Source: Dyadobacter sp. CY347
GTDB taxonomy: Bacteria; Bacteroidota; Bacteroidia; Cytophagales; Spirosomataceae
Length of the DNA stretch: 64,000 bases
Direction: 5' to 3'
Assembly: GCF_021502655.1 (NCBI RefSeq)
Contig: NZ_JAKFFT010000010.1
Span: forward strand, 1 to 64,000
Part shown: positions 25,757-35,675 of the stretch, piece after piece
Layout of the letters: the number at the start of each line of letters is the position of its first letter
Numbering within the stretch: position 1 is the stretch's first letter
The notes under the pieces: model-generated
The model's database searches: none
What the model was told of the DNA's origin: nothing
What the model saw: the letters and a program-made list of their open reading frames with translations, nothing else
Translations under genes and position numbers: made by a program

Positions 25757-26830
25757 ATGTCTGATCAAATAACAAATACCGAAAACAAGTCGCAGCAAGT
25801 ATTGGAAATTCGTCTTGTCGATGTTTTTATTTTCTTAAAGAAATATATAAAGATACTGTTGATCATTGGTGTCGTATGCGGAATCGCTGGCATTGTTTTA
25901 AGCTTTTTTGTTACTAAAACATACGAATCCAAGATTACATTGCTTCCTGAATACGGACTTAAAAGCAATTCCTTCTCGCTTTTGGGAGCAGGCCTCAATT
26001 CTGATGGTGCCGAAAAACTATCTCCGGAATTGTATCCTTCGATCCTGCAAAGTTCTCCCTTCGGTGAGTATCTGCTTCAGCAACCCGTAGTAGATCAGGA
26101 CAATGTTAAATATAAGAACCTGGAAACATATTTGAGAAAAGACTCTTCCGTCAGTTTTGTCTCGCGTATTTTTAGTTTTTTCCGCCCTTCAAAGTCGGGC
26201 ACAACAACGAAGGTGGCGCCAAAATTGCCAGCGGATATTGTTTCAAGAACTGTCGGAGAGCAGAGCTTAGTAAACCAGGCTACATCGATTATCAGTGCTT
26301 CCGCAGACCCTAAGGAGGGAATTATCACAATCAGTGCAGAAACCGAAGATCCCTATGTATCGGCAGTGTTGGTACGGGAGGCGAAGAATTACATGGAGGT
26401 TTATGTGGAAGACTATCGGACAACCAAAGCGAAACAAAAAGTTGATTTGCTGAAAGAACAAGTTGCCGAAGCAAAGAAAAGGATGTCGGATTCAGAATAT
26501 GCTTTGAATAGCTACCGAGATCGCAATCGTAACGCGTTTTTGAATGTAGCGAGAATTGAAGAGCAACGCTTACAAGCCGATTATGTACTCGCGCAGTCGC
26601 TTTACAGCAGTCTGGTAAGCAGGTATGAACAAGCCAGAATATCAGTCAAAGAAGAGAAACCCGTATTCAAAATTTTGGAACCTGCGAAGGTGCCGCTATC
26701 CAAAAGTGGCCCGAAGCGTCTGAAATATGGTATCTTCACAGCTATATTTGGGGTCGTTATTGGATTAATGTACATATTATTTGTGAGGGAAAAGATCCAG
26801 GATAATCTTATTCCTGCGACATCACTTTAA
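25757..26830 (+). CDS. Wzz-family chain-length determinant protein
   Basis: A 357-residue inner-membrane protein with two membrane helices near the ends (about 30-52, ILLIIGVVCGIAGIVLSFF, and about 326-347, FTAIFGVVIGLMYILFV). The large periplasmic part between them contains coiled-coil stretches (KQKVDLLKEQVAEAKKRM). A PxxP-containing segment precedes the second helix. This is the Wzz/PCP layout that sets polymer length with a Wzy polymerase. No tyrosine-kinase domain is fused, and none is encoded nearby, unlike Wzc systems. Confidence 0.88.
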   Translation: MSDQITNTENKSQQVLEIRLVDVFIFLKKYIKILLIIGVVCGIAGIVLSFFVTKTYESKITLLPEYGLKSNSFSLLGAGLNSDGAEKLSPELYPSILQSSPFGEYLLQQPVVDQDNVKYKNLETYLRKDSSVSFVSRIFSFFRPSKSGTTTKVAPKLPADIVSRTVGEQSLVNQATSIISASADPKEGIITISAETEDPYVSAVLVREAKNYMEVYVEDYRTTKAKQKVDLLKEQVAEAKKRMSDSEYALNSYRDRNRNAFLNVARIEEQRLQADYVLAQSLYSSLVSRYEQARISVKEEKPVFKILEPAKVPLSKSGPKRLKYGIFTAIFGVVIGLMYILFVREKIQDNLIPATSL

Positions 26831-26871
26831 TTTTTTGGAAAATTTCATCTGCTTTTAATTTGCTATTTTAA

Positions 26872-27642
26872 ATGAAGGTCGTCTTACTTGCCGGCGGATT
26901 AGGCACACGCTTATCCGAAGAAACAGTTTTAAAGCCAAAGCCCATGGTGGAAATTGGTGGAAGTCCAATTTTATGGCACATTATGAAAATATATGCCGCG
27001 CATGGATTTAATGATTTTGTAATATGCCTTGGCTATAAAGGTTATGTGATAAAGGAGTATTTTGCCAATTACTTTCTCCACCAGTCAGACGTTACGTTTG
27101 ATATGAGGGAAAATAAAATGGAAATTCTCAATTCACAGGCAGAACCCTGGAAAGTGACACTTGTGGATACGGGAATGGATACGATGACCGGAGGGAGAAT
27201 TAAAAGAGTAAAACAATATCTGGATGGTCAACCATTTCTGCTTACTTATGGCGATGGTGTGGGGAATGTTAACATTTCGGAGCTGGTTGCATTTCACCAG
27301 AGAGAGCAAAAGTTATTGACTGTGACAGCCGTACAACCATCCGGCAGATTCGGTGCATTAAACATTTCCGAAAGTAACGAGGTTTTATCATTTTTGGAAA
27401 AACCAAGAGGCGACGGCGCCTGGATCAACGGAGGATTCTTCGTCTGCCAGCCCGAAATCCTGGATTATATCGGTGAAGATCAGAGCGTGTTCGAAAAAGA
27501 GCCGCTTGAAAATATCGCGAAAGACGGTCAAATGGCTGCTTTCAAACATTCAGGGTTTTGGAAGCCGATGGACACGCTGCGCGACAAGCAGGAATTAGAA
27601 AATCTTTGGGGGAGCCAAGAAGCACCTTGGAAAATTTGGTAA
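26872..27642 (+). CDS. rfbF: Glucose-1-phosphate cytidylyltransferase
   Basis: A 256-residue nucleotidyltransferase that makes CDP-glucose from CTP and glucose-1-phosphate, the entry step to CDP-3,6-dideoxyhexoses. The N-terminus has the signature LAGGLGTRLSEET and KPKPMVEIGG. YGDGVGNVNI holds the metal-binding Asp, and FLEKPRGDGAWINGGFFV is characteristic of RfbF. Length matches the family (about 257). RfbG follows after 9 bases. Confidence 0.95.
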   Translation: MKVVLLAGGLGTRLSEETVLKPKPMVEIGGSPILWHIMKIYAAHGFNDFVICLGYKGYVIKEYFANYFLHQSDVTFDMRENKMEILNSQAEPWKVTLVDTGMDTMTGGRIKRVKQYLDGQPFLLTYGDGVGNVNISELVAFHQREQKLLTVTAVQPSGRFGALNISESNEVLSFLEKPRGDGAWINGGFFVCQPEILDYIGEDQSVFEKEPLENIAKDGQMAAFKHSGFWKPMDTLRDKQELENLWGSQEAPWKIW

Positions 27643-27651
27643 ATATTAATT

Positions 27652-28731
27652 ATGGAATATCAGCACTTAGCACATTACTATAAGGGTAAAAAAGTTTTTG
27701 TTACAGGTCACACTGGTTTCAAAGGTTCGTGGCTTATCTATTGGTTACACCTTCTTGGCGCTGATGTGAAGGGCTACAGTCTCGCCCCGGAAAATACATT
27801 TGATCTATATAACACGATTGACGGCGACGGATTATGCGAGTCGGTCATTGCGGACATCCGAGACACTGCGAGCTTAAATGAAGCATTGTCGTCCTTTGAA
27901 CCAGATTTCGTATTTCATTTGGCAGCTCAGCCATTAGTTCGTCTTTCCTACGCCATTCCTGCCGATACATTTGCGATAAATGCAATTGGTACTGCGAATT
28001 TACTGGATGCTGTAAAAGCTCTCAAGAAACCTTGTGCTGTTGTTCTTATTACAACTGATAAAGTCTACGAGAATAAAGAATGGCATTACCCCTACCGCGA
28101 AACCGATAGACTTGGCGGCTATGACCCTTACAGCGCCAGCAAGGCATGCGCTGAACTAGTTATCAGCTCTTACAGGAATTCATTTTTCCATCCGAATGAC
28201 TATTCAATTCATCAAAAATCGATTGCCAGCGCTCGGGCAGGTAATGTGATCGGCGGCGGTGATTGGGCGAAAGACCGGATCATTCCGGATATTGTCCGCT
28301 CTCTTGCGAAATCTGAAATAGTAACAGTTCGTAATCCAAATGCGGTTCGCCCATGGCAACATGTTTTGGAGCCAATTGGAGGTTATCTGCACCTAGGGTG
28401 TAAGTTGATCGAAAACCCTACATTTTTTGCGGAAAGCTGGAATTTTGGTCCAAAGTCGGAAGATAATCTGACTGTTGAAGAGCTCGTAAAGACTGCATTG
28501 AGAATTTGGGGAAGTGGTGAATATAGCATTCAAACAGTGGATGGACAACCCCATGAGGCAGGATTATTAAAACTTGACATTAGCAAGACAGTAAATTTAC
28601 TTGGCTGGCAACCTAAACTCGACGCAACCACCTCGATCCAAAAAACTTTGGAGTGGTATTTAAAAAATGACCAGAAAGTTTCAGGTAGAGAATTGGTAGA
28701 GGAGCAAATAATCAGTTTCAGTAATGAGTAA
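27652..28731 (+). CDS. rfbG: CDP-glucose 4,6-dehydratase
   Basis: A 359-residue extended SDR that converts CDP-glucose to CDP-4-keto-6-deoxyglucose. The Rossmann motif is VTGHTGFKGSWL near residue 18. The catalytic Tyr/Lys is in YDPYSASKACAE, and the family features LITTDKVYENKEW and RAGNVIGGGDWAKDRIIPD are present. It overlaps the next gene by 8 bases. Confidence 0.95.
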   Translation: MEYQHLAHYYKGKKVFVTGHTGFKGSWLIYWLHLLGADVKGYSLAPENTFDLYNTIDGDGLCESVIADIRDTASLNEALSSFEPDFVFHLAAQPLVRLSYAIPADTFAINAIGTANLLDAVKALKKPCAVVLITTDKVYENKEWHYPYRETDRLGGYDPYSASKACAELVISSYRNSFFHPNDYSIHQKSIASARAGNVIGGGDWAKDRIIPDIVRSLAKSEIVTVRNPNAVRPWQHVLEPIGGYLHLGCKLIENPTFFAESWNFGPKSEDNLTVEELVKTALRIWGSGEYSIQTVDGQPHEAGLLKLDISKTVNLLGWQPKLDATTSIQKTLEWYLKNDQKVSGRELVEEQIISFSNE

Positions 28732-29620
28732 AATCAAAGTCGCCATCCTGGGATCAAGTGGCTTTGTAGGTCAAAATTTGGTGCGGATATTCAAATCTGA
28801 GCCAACTATTGATCTTTTTGTTACCTCACGAATTTCAAAAGCTGATAACATTCAATTTGATCTTCTAGAATCAACCTCTTGGAAGCTGCTTGTCGACTTG
28901 CAGCCAGATTTAATTATTGATGCAAGCGGTTATGGGGTTGTAAAAAATCAGATCGATCTCGAAACATTATATCAAATTAATTACCTAGAAAAGCGAAACC
29001 TCGTTGACTATTTATTCAAATATATACCTGGGCTCTTCTGGATACAAATTGGTACTGCTTTTGAATACAGTATGGAGCAGGAACAATTAACGGAACAAAG
29101 CTTATGTTTTCCCAAAACACATTATGGGATTTCTAAGCTGCTTTTCACAAATTATTTGCTGCAACATATGAAGCAACAATGTGCAGTGATCAGACCATTT
29201 GGGATGTTTGGTAAGGGAGAAGATCTTTCTAAATTCTTCCCAATGCTGATCAAAGCTCAGAAAGAAAATAAAGTAATTGACTTGTCTGATGGGCAACAGG
29301 AACGAGATTATATTTTCGTAGAGGATCTAGCACAGTTTATCCTAAATCTTGTAGTAAGTGGGACTATTCAAGAAATTGATTCAAACATTATCAATGTAGG
29401 AAGCGGAAAGCCAAGAAGCCTGAGGGAGCTAAGTCAGCTTCTTTCAAGACAAATACCGGATTATGATCCAAATATTTGGAACTGGGGTGCTTTACCTCAG
29501 CGCCAAGGAGAAAGTCAAACCTTTTACAATGCATCATCAAAAGCTCGGGAGTTAGGTTTTTACTGTACCGATCTAAATGAAGCACTTCAAAAAACTGCTA
29601 ATTATTATTACAACCTTTGA
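28724..29620 (+). CDS. NAD(P)-dependent sugar-nucleotide reductase/epimerase, likely CDP-paratose synthase
   Basis: A 298-residue SDR with the nucleotide-binding motif ILGSSGFVGQNLV at the N-terminus and a Tyr/Lys pair in HYGISKLL. In CDP-3,6-dideoxyhexose clusters the gene in this place reduces CDP-4-keto-3,6-dideoxyglucose to CDP-paratose (RfbS) or CDP-abequose (RfbJ). The tyvelose-epimerase gene two genes downstream uses CDP-paratose, so a paratose synthase role fits best. This is inferred from context; the protein is divergent enough that I would not name it rfbS from sequence alone. Confidence 0.7.
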   Translation: MSKIKVAILGSSGFVGQNLVRIFKSEPTIDLFVTSRISKADNIQFDLLESTSWKLLVDLQPDLIIDASGYGVVKNQIDLETLYQINYLEKRNLVDYLFKYIPGLFWIQIGTAFEYSMEQEQLTEQSLCFPKTHYGISKLLFTNYLLQHMKQQCAVIRPFGMFGKGEDLSKFFPMLIKAQKENKVIDLSDGQQERDYIFVEDLAQFILNLVVSGTIQEIDSNIINVGSGKPRSLRELSQLLSRQIPDYDPNIWNWGALPQRQGESQTFYNASSKARELGFYCTDLNEALQKTANYYYNL

Positions 29621-29623
29621 AAC

Positions 29624-30946
29624 ATGGAGCAAATTCTTGATAAGCTGACTAATATAGACAATGATGTGCTACAACTTCTGCTTCCAATTTTGCAGAAAAA
29701 AACGGCCAGAGAAATTGTCCCTGGTGAACATTATATACCGGTAACCGGTAAGGTCATTGATGAGCAAGACCTATTATATGGCATAGACTCCGTTATGGAT
29801 GGCTGGTTGACCACAGGCAGGTTTGGAAAAAAGTTTGAATTTCAGTTTGCAAAATACTTCGGTTCAAAATTTTCAATCTTAGTAAATTCTGGTTCCTCTG
29901 CAAACCTGTGCGCTTTTTATGCACTAACTTCTCCAAAATTGGGAGAGCGCCAAATCAAGCCTGGTGATGAGGTTATTACCGTTGCAGCGGGTTTTCCCAC
30001 AACGGTAAACCCAATGATACAGTATGGTGCTATTCCGGTATTCATCGATGTCGATATCCCGACATATAATATCAAAGCCGAACTGATTGAGCAAGCTGTG
30101 TCGCCAAAGACAAAAGCCATTATGATTGCGCATTCTCTGGGCAACCCATTTAATTTGGATGTTGTCATGGAGGTTGCAAAAAAATACAATTTGTGGGTTA
30201 TAGAGGACGATTGCGATTCGCTAGGTGCTACTTATCGGGGACGAAAAACAGGAACCTTTGGTGACCTGGCTACTGTATCCTTTTATCCGGCTCACCACAT
30301 TACAATGGGCGAAGGCGGAGCGGTGCTCATAAACAATCCTAAGCTAAAAATGATCGTTGAAAGTTTTCGCGATTGGGGTCGGGATTGTTATTGTGAAACC
30401 GGCAAGGACAATACATGCCGTAAAAGATTTGAATGGCAACTTGGTGACCTGCCTTACGGCTATGATCACAAATACACATACTCACATATCGGCTTTAATC
30501 TTAAAGTGACCGATATGCAGGCGGCGATCGGGCTTAGCCAACTTCAAAAAGCCGACCAATTTGTTGAAAAACGCAGAGAGAACCATGCTTTGCTATATCA
30601 GTTATTGAAACCGTTCGAGGAACACTTTATATTACACGAAGCGACTCCGGAAAGCGAACCGAGCTGGTTCGGTTTCATGATCACCATTCGTGAGGGAAGC
30701 CCAATTGACCGAAGCAGTCTTACTCAATACCTGGAAGAGAACAAAATCGGGACACGTCTGCTTTTTGCAGGTAATCTCATCCGCCAACCTGCTTATAAAG
30801 GGCTTACATATCGACTTGTGGGAGATCTTACCAATACCGACATCATTATGAATGATTCGTTTTGGCTGGGTGTATGGCCTGGCTTGAACCGGTCTCACTA
30901 TGAATATATTGTAGCAACAATCGATACTTATATCAAATCTTTATAA
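29624..30946 (+). CDS. rfbH: CDP-4-keto-6-deoxyglucose-3-dehydrase (E1, RfbH)
   Basis: A 440-residue PLP enzyme that removes the C3 hydroxyl of CDP-4-keto-6-deoxyglucose. It has the aminotransferase fold, but the PLP lysine is replaced by His224 in FYPAHHITMGEGG, the hallmark of the E1 dehydrase. Cys197 (EDDCDSLG), Cys255, Cys257 and Cys265 (RDCYCETGKDNTC) supply the [2Fe-2S] cluster with family spacing. NSGSSANLCAF lies near the N-terminus. The reaction needs an E3 iron-sulfur flavin reductase (RfbI/DdhD), which is not encoded anywhere in this window. It sits 3 bases after the SDR gene and 1 base before the epimerase. Confidence 0.95.
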   Translation: MEQILDKLTNIDNDVLQLLLPILQKKTAREIVPGEHYIPVTGKVIDEQDLLYGIDSVMDGWLTTGRFGKKFEFQFAKYFGSKFSILVNSGSSANLCAFYALTSPKLGERQIKPGDEVITVAAGFPTTVNPMIQYGAIPVFIDVDIPTYNIKAELIEQAVSPKTKAIMIAHSLGNPFNLDVVMEVAKKYNLWVIEDDCDSLGATYRGRKTGTFGDLATVSFYPAHHITMGEGGAVLINNPKLKMIVESFRDWGRDCYCETGKDNTCRKRFEWQLGDLPYGYDHKYTYSHIGFNLKVTDMQAAIGLSQLQKADQFVEKRRENHALLYQLLKPFEEHFILHEATPESEPSWFGFMITIREGSPIDRSSLTQYLEENKIGTRLLFAGNLIRQPAYKGLTYRLVGDLTNTDIIMNDSFWLGVWPGLNRSHYEYIVATIDTYIKSL

Positions 30947-30947
30947 C

Positions 30948-31967
30948 ATGCGCTATTTAATAACTGGAGGGTGCGGATTTTTGGGTTCAAACCTTGCAGC
31001 AGAGGTATTAAGAAGGGGTGACGAACTTTTTGTTTTTGATAACCTCTTTCGTTCGGGGTCCGAACAAAATTTGGAATGGTTGAACAAACAGGGTGAATTT
31101 AAGTTTTATAAATCCGATATACGATCCTACAATGACGTTGAGTACGCAATACTAGATGCAAAACCGGACGTCATTTTTCACCTTGCGGGACAAGTAGCAA
31201 TGACTACATCCCTCGCAAACCCAAGGCTGGATTTCGAAATTAATGTATTAGGAGGAAACAATTTGCTGGAATGTGTCCGTAAGTATGTTCCTGACGCCAT
31301 TGTGACCTATTCTTCAACAAATAAGGTTTATGGCGACTTCGACGCTTTAAACTTTATAGAAACTGACACCCGTTTCGTTGCAGAGAGATATGAGAATGGA
31401 TTTGATGAAACGCTTCCCCTGAATTTTCAGTCGCCATATGGCTGTTCCAAAGGAGCAACAGATCAATATATGCTTGATTATGCCAAGATGTTCGGATTGA
31501 AAACTGTTGTTTTCAGACACTCATCGATCTTTGGCGGAAGGCAGTTTTCTACTTTTGATCAGGGTTGGGTTGGCTGGTTTGTAAAACAAGCCCTGGATAT
31601 TAAAGATCAAAATTCTAAAAAACCATTTACAATTTCTGGAAATGGCAAGCAGGTTAGAGACATCTTATTTGTTGATGATTTGATAAGCTGCTATTTCTCT
31701 GCTGCTTTAAACATTGAAAAAGTTGCTGGCCAGGCATTCAACATTGGAGGTGGAATGCACAATAGCCTATCGCTACTCGAATTGTTTGCATTGCTTGAAT
31801 CCGAGCTTAATGTAAAAATGACTTACGAAGAACTTCCCTGGCGACAAAGTGACCAAAAAGTATTTGTAGCAGACTGTACCAAAGCGATTGAACATTTCAG
31901 CTGGACTCCGAAAATAGACAAGCATGCCGGCGTCAAAATGATGATTGATTGGATGACTGAAAAATAG
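30948..31967 (+). CDS. rfbE: CDP-paratose 2-epimerase (tyvelose epimerase)
   Basis: A 339-residue extended SDR with LITGGCGFLGSNLA at the start, VTYSSTNKVYGD, and the catalytic YGCSKGATDQYMLDY. It resembles the tyvelose epimerases that convert CDP-paratose to CDP-tyvelose through a C2 epimerisation (HSSIFGGRQFSTFDQGWVGW is typical). Together with RfbF, RfbG, RfbH and the SDR before it, this gives a pathway to CDP-tyvelose. The last two bases before the start belong to the RfbH gene spacer, so the genes are tightly packed. Confidence 0.9.
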   Translation: MRYLITGGCGFLGSNLAAEVLRRGDELFVFDNLFRSGSEQNLEWLNKQGEFKFYKSDIRSYNDVEYAILDAKPDVIFHLAGQVAMTTSLANPRLDFEINVLGGNNLLECVRKYVPDAIVTYSSTNKVYGDFDALNFIETDTRFVAERYENGFDETLPLNFQSPYGCSKGATDQYMLDYAKMFGLKTVVFRHSSIFGGRQFSTFDQGWVGWFVKQALDIKDQNSKKPFTISGNGKQVRDILFVDDLISCYFSAALNIEKVAGQAFNIGGGMHNSLSLLELFALLESELNVKMTYEELPWRQSDQKVFVADCTKAIEHFSWTPKIDKHAGVKMMIDWMTEK

Positions 31968-31986
31968 TGGCCTCAAAGAATTATCA

Positions 31987-33087
31987 ATGAAAGTAAATGT
32001 AACAATCTACGGAGTGGCTGCCGGCAGTTATCGAACTCAAAACTTGCTTAAGGCACTCTTAGATACAAAAGACGTAAATGTCTTCTTTCTAAATGTCAGA
32101 GAGTTGTGGGGTAAAAAAACGCTTTTTGTCAAGATCCAGCAGATGCTTGTGGAGGCAATTGTGGTGGCTAAATCAGATATCATTATTATTCCTGCGGTTG
32201 AGCATATTTATTCTTATCGTTACAGGTTAGCCAAATTTTTTAAGAAAAGAATCGTCACGGACTTCTATATATCCTATTACGATTCGTATGTAAATGATGG
32301 CAACAGGCTGCCTGCGGATAGTCCGGAAGCAAAAAAATACTACAATCTGGATAGGGAAGCTATTTTGAAATCCGACTGTACTATTTTCCTTAATCAAGCA
32401 GAGGCTGACTATTATACAAATGTCCTAAACGTAAAGTTATCTGAAATAAAATATCAATTGATACCGCTATGCGTTGACTCACGAGGTCGCGGGAAAAATC
32501 TATATGCTAGCGGCCGTAGCAATGTATTCAAAATATGCTGGTGGGGAACCTATATTCCTTTACATGGCATTGAGAAAATCATAGATGCCGTTAAGATACT
32601 AAGCGCTAAGAATGTTGATTTTGAAGTTTATTTGTTTGGAAATAGCGAAGAGAAATCGGTTGGTTACAGAGAGAAGATCAAACAATCCGGTCTTGATCAT
32701 TTAATTCGGGTGGAAAATGACAAATCATTTAACAATGGTGCATTAGAACCGTTCCTGATTAATAACTGCGACCTGGCACTTGGAAGTTTTGGTGACAGCT
32801 CAAAAGCAAAAACTGTTTTCATAAATAAGATTGCTGACGCATTTGCTTTAGGCGTTCCGATGTTAACTATGACAACAACAGCCATCGAACAACTTCTCTC
32901 AACAGATTCCGACATCATAATTTGCAACAATACGCCTAATGATATTGCGGACACCATTTTTAATGTAATGTCTGACAAAGAGAGGCTCCTTAGGGTTGGG
33001 AATAATGGCTTCCAAAAGTATGAAAGCATTTTTTCTTATAATTCTTTCAAAGAAAAAATAGCTTCCCTGATATTAGATAAACTTTAA
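31987..33087 (+). CDS. Glycosyltransferase, GT4-like
   Basis: A 366-residue cytosolic glycosyltransferase with a GT-B-like layout. The C-terminal half has KICWWGTYIPLHGIEKI and the nucleotide-sugar region ending DAFALGVPMLTMTT, where E-x7-E style residues are weak. It likely adds one sugar of the repeat unit. Donor and acceptor are unknown; position after the tyvelose genes hints at a dideoxyhexose transfer, but this is only context. Confidence 0.75.
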   Translation: MKVNVTIYGVAAGSYRTQNLLKALLDTKDVNVFFLNVRELWGKKTLFVKIQQMLVEAIVVAKSDIIIIPAVEHIYSYRYRLAKFFKKRIVTDFYISYYDSYVNDGNRLPADSPEAKKYYNLDREAILKSDCTIFLNQAEADYYTNVLNVKLSEIKYQLIPLCVDSRGRGKNLYASGRSNVFKICWWGTYIPLHGIEKIIDAVKILSAKNVDFEVYLFGNSEEKSVGYREKIKQSGLDHLIRVENDKSFNNGALEPFLINNCDLALGSFGDSSKAKTVFINKIADAFALGVPMLTMTTTAIEQLLSTDSDIIICNNTPNDIADTIFNVMSDKERLLRVGNNGFQKYESIFSYNSFKEKIASLILDKL

Positions 33088-33131
33088 TATTAAAAACTGT
33101 TAATGTTTATCTTGAAGACTGTAAAGCTAGA

Positions 33132-34586
33132 ATGCAAATACAACAAGAAATAAGAAAAGGGACCGTTATAGTCTTCATTAGTAGATACAGCGGAGTACTT
33201 ATTGGGATTTTAATTAATTCTTCTCTGGCCAGACTCTTGTCCCCAAGTGAATTTGGAGTCTTGGGTGTTGTAACGGTATTTATTACATTTTTCAATATTC
33301 TGAGTGACATTGGTATTGGATCTGGTATCGTTCAGAATCAAAATCTTGATTCACGGGACACATCAGATATCTTTAAACTGAGTGTGCTGTTAAGTATTAC
33401 ACTAGCGATCGCGTTCTTTCTCTTTTCTTATCTCATTGCTGATTTTTATTCAAACAAAGAATATATTAAAATATGTCAGCTGCTAGCAATTAACCTATTC
33501 TTCAGTTCAATTGCCGTAGTGCCCAGAAACTTACTGATCAAAGCCCGGGCATTCAAAGTCACCGGACTTATTGATACGTGTACTGCTTTGTTTACAGGCA
33601 TCTTTGCAATCTTTCTTGCCCTGAATAATTTCAGCTATTATTCGATGATCTGGCGTTCAATTGTATCCAGTGTCATTGTATTTAGCCTGTATTATATTTT
33701 TTCAGGGTTAAAGCTCCAAAGTAAAATTTCGTTAGTCGGAATAAGAAAAATAGCCGGTTATTCGTCTTATCAATTTGCATTCAATTTCATTAATTATTTT
33801 TCTAGAAATTTGGATAATATATTGATTGGAAAATATATGGGGAATGCGAGCCTAGGCGTATATGGGCAAGCTTATCAGCTAATGATATATCCTATTGCTT
33901 ATCTTACTAATGTAATAACACCGGTTTTACATCCAATCCTTGCAAAGTTTCAGGATAATAAACCGGTCATTTTTCAGGAATATACAAAAGTGGCAGGAGT
34001 GCTCGCAACACTTGGATTTCCAATATCCATCTTTATTTTCTTTGCAGCAGATGAGATCATTATTACGTTGCTTGGAAGACAATGGCTTGAAGTTATTCCA
34101 ATTTTGAAAATTTTGAGCTTTTCGGTATGGCTGCAAATGATTTTGTCCAGTAGCGGCTCTATTTTTCAAGCTGCCGGAAGAACGGACCTTTTATTTTTAT
34201 CCGGTTTTCTGTCCGCCGTACTGACAATTGCATCTATTTTATTTGGGATTTTCTACTTTAAATCTCTTTCAGTTACAGCAACATTACTAGTAGTTTCATA
34301 CTATGTGAATTTTATTCAAGCATTTTATTTATTGATAAGCATTGTACTGAAATCGTCTTTATGGACATTCTTTAAAACCGTTCTAAGACCGCTTCCTATG
34401 GCAATTACTCTGGCGGGCGTCTTTATCTTATTTAACCGTTTGGAAGCCTTCACTCAAATATCATTATCGGTCGTATTTACTTTGCTCATCAAGCTTGGCT
34501 TTTTAGCTATCACATTTATGCTTTTTGAATTTTCAACGCTTAAAAAGCTGTCTGCACCAATAATTGCAAAATTTGCAGGCAGGTAG
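33132..34586 (+). CDS. Wzx-type polysaccharide flippase (MOP superfamily)
   Basis: A 484-residue protein with about fourteen membrane helices. It starts with the typical short cytosolic head (RKGTVIVFISRYSGVLIGI) and has SRLLSPSEFGVLGVV-like residues after the first helix, as in PST/Wzx transporters. It should flip the lipid-linked repeat unit to the periplasmic side for Wzy-type polymerisation. The sequence is visibly AT-rich compared with the flanks, common for Wzx genes and compatible with transfer. Confidence 0.88.
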   Translation: MQIQQEIRKGTVIVFISRYSGVLIGILINSSLARLLSPSEFGVLGVVTVFITFFNILSDIGIGSGIVQNQNLDSRDTSDIFKLSVLLSITLAIAFFLFSYLIADFYSNKEYIKICQLLAINLFFSSIAVVPRNLLIKARAFKVTGLIDTCTALFTGIFAIFLALNNFSYYSMIWRSIVSSVIVFSLYYIFSGLKLQSKISLVGIRKIAGYSSYQFAFNFINYFSRNLDNILIGKYMGNASLGVYGQAYQLMIYPIAYLTNVITPVLHPILAKFQDNKPVIFQEYTKVAGVLATLGFPISIFIFFAADEIIITLLGRQWLEVIPILKILSFSVWLQMILSSSGSIFQAAGRTDLLFLSGFLSAVLTIASILFGIFYFKSLSVTATLLVVSYYVNFIQAFYLLISIVLKSSLWTFFKTVLRPLPMAITLAGVFILFNRLEAFTQISLSVVFTLLIKLGFLAITFMLFEFSTLKKLSAPIIAKFAGR

Positions 34587-34626
34587 GTCATGTATTAATA
34601 GTTAATTCCGGTTCCTAACGAAATCA

Positions 34627-35574
34627 ATGCAAAAAGATCTTTCACCTATACTGCTGTTTGTTTACAACCGGCCCCAACAAACCAGAAAGACGTTAGAATC
34701 TTTGGCGAAAAATACTTTGGCCGACCAATCGACTCTATATATATTTTCGGATGGCCCGGCTGATGTGGAGGATTTGGGTAATGTAAGTCGAATAGACGAA
34801 GTAAGGCAACTTATCACTGAGAAAAAATGGTGTAAGGAAGTTGTTATTTATAATTCTGAGAAGAATAAAGGCCTTGCCACCTCAATTATTGAGGGTGTTA
34901 CTGAAAAAGTCAATCAGTATGGCAAAGTCATTGTCCTGGAAGATGACCTCGTAACAGCCCGTGGGTTTCTTGAATATATGAATGCATCCCTGGAAAGATA
35001 TCAGCTCGAAAATCGGGTAATGCACATTTCTGGATTTCAATTCCCTATCCGGGTGAATCCTGATCATAGTGCCTTTTTTTTACCTATAACATCTTCCTGG
35101 GGATGGGGCACGTGGAAAAGAGCGTGGGACCGCTTTGATCCTGAATGCATCGGCTATGAAAAGCTAAAAACGGATGATGACCTTCGCAAAAAGTTTGACC
35201 TGAATGGTACTTTCTTATACTCCAAGATGATTATTGATCAAATGGAGACGAAAAATATCGATTCGTGGGCAATCAGATGGTATTGGGCTGTCTTTAAACA
35301 TAATGGCCTATCATTGGTTCCAGACAAAAGCTTAGTATTAAATAACGGCTATGGCAAGGGTGCTACTCATACGAAAGGACGAAACCCCTTCAAGATTGAA
35401 TTTGACGCAGATTATTATGTGAGCTCACTTCCGGATAAAATAAGTGTGAATGAACAGCATTTTTTGAGCCTGCAAAATTTATATAAAAAGCTTTATCCAG
35501 CTAAGATTAGTTTAGTAGGCAGAATCATAAGGAAGATTCGCAGGGAGATTCACGCTATGCTTGATCGAGACTAA
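34627..35574 (+). CDS. Glycosyltransferase, GT2/GT-A-like
   Basis: A 315-residue GT-A fold protein. It starts PILLFVYNRPQQTRKTLESL and carries a DxD-like VLEDDLVTARGFLEYMN motif that should bind the metal and nucleotide sugar. SSWGWGTWKRAWDRFD and DSWAIRWYWAVF further down are typical for a group of bacterial hemolytic-/sugar-transferase-like proteins. There is no membrane helix. It probably adds one sugar to the repeat unit on the cytosolic face. Confidence 0.78.
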   Translation: MQKDLSPILLFVYNRPQQTRKTLESLAKNTLADQSTLYIFSDGPADVEDLGNVSRIDEVRQLITEKKWCKEVVIYNSEKNKGLATSIIEGVTEKVNQYGKVIVLEDDLVTARGFLEYMNASLERYQLENRVMHISGFQFPIRVNPDHSAFFLPITSSWGWGTWKRAWDRFDPECIGYEKLKTDDDLRKKFDLNGTFLYSKMIIDQMETKNIDSWAIRWYWAVFKHNGLSLVPDKSLVLNNGYGKGATHTKGRNPFKIEFDADYYVSSLPDKISVNEQHFLSLQNLYKKLYPAKISLVGRIIRKIRREIHAMLDRD

Positions 35575-35675
35575 CAATAGTTGCATAAGTCTTTTTTGCC
35601 AGTTTCATATCCGTTATACATTACACGCCGAGTCATTACTCTGGACTTTAAACATTGCAAAAATTAGATAATAAT

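Noticed and set aside
29624..30946. Ordinary sugar aminotransferase (DegT family)
   Set aside because: The PLP lysine is replaced by His224 and four iron-sulfur cysteines are present, so it is an RfbH-type dehydrase.
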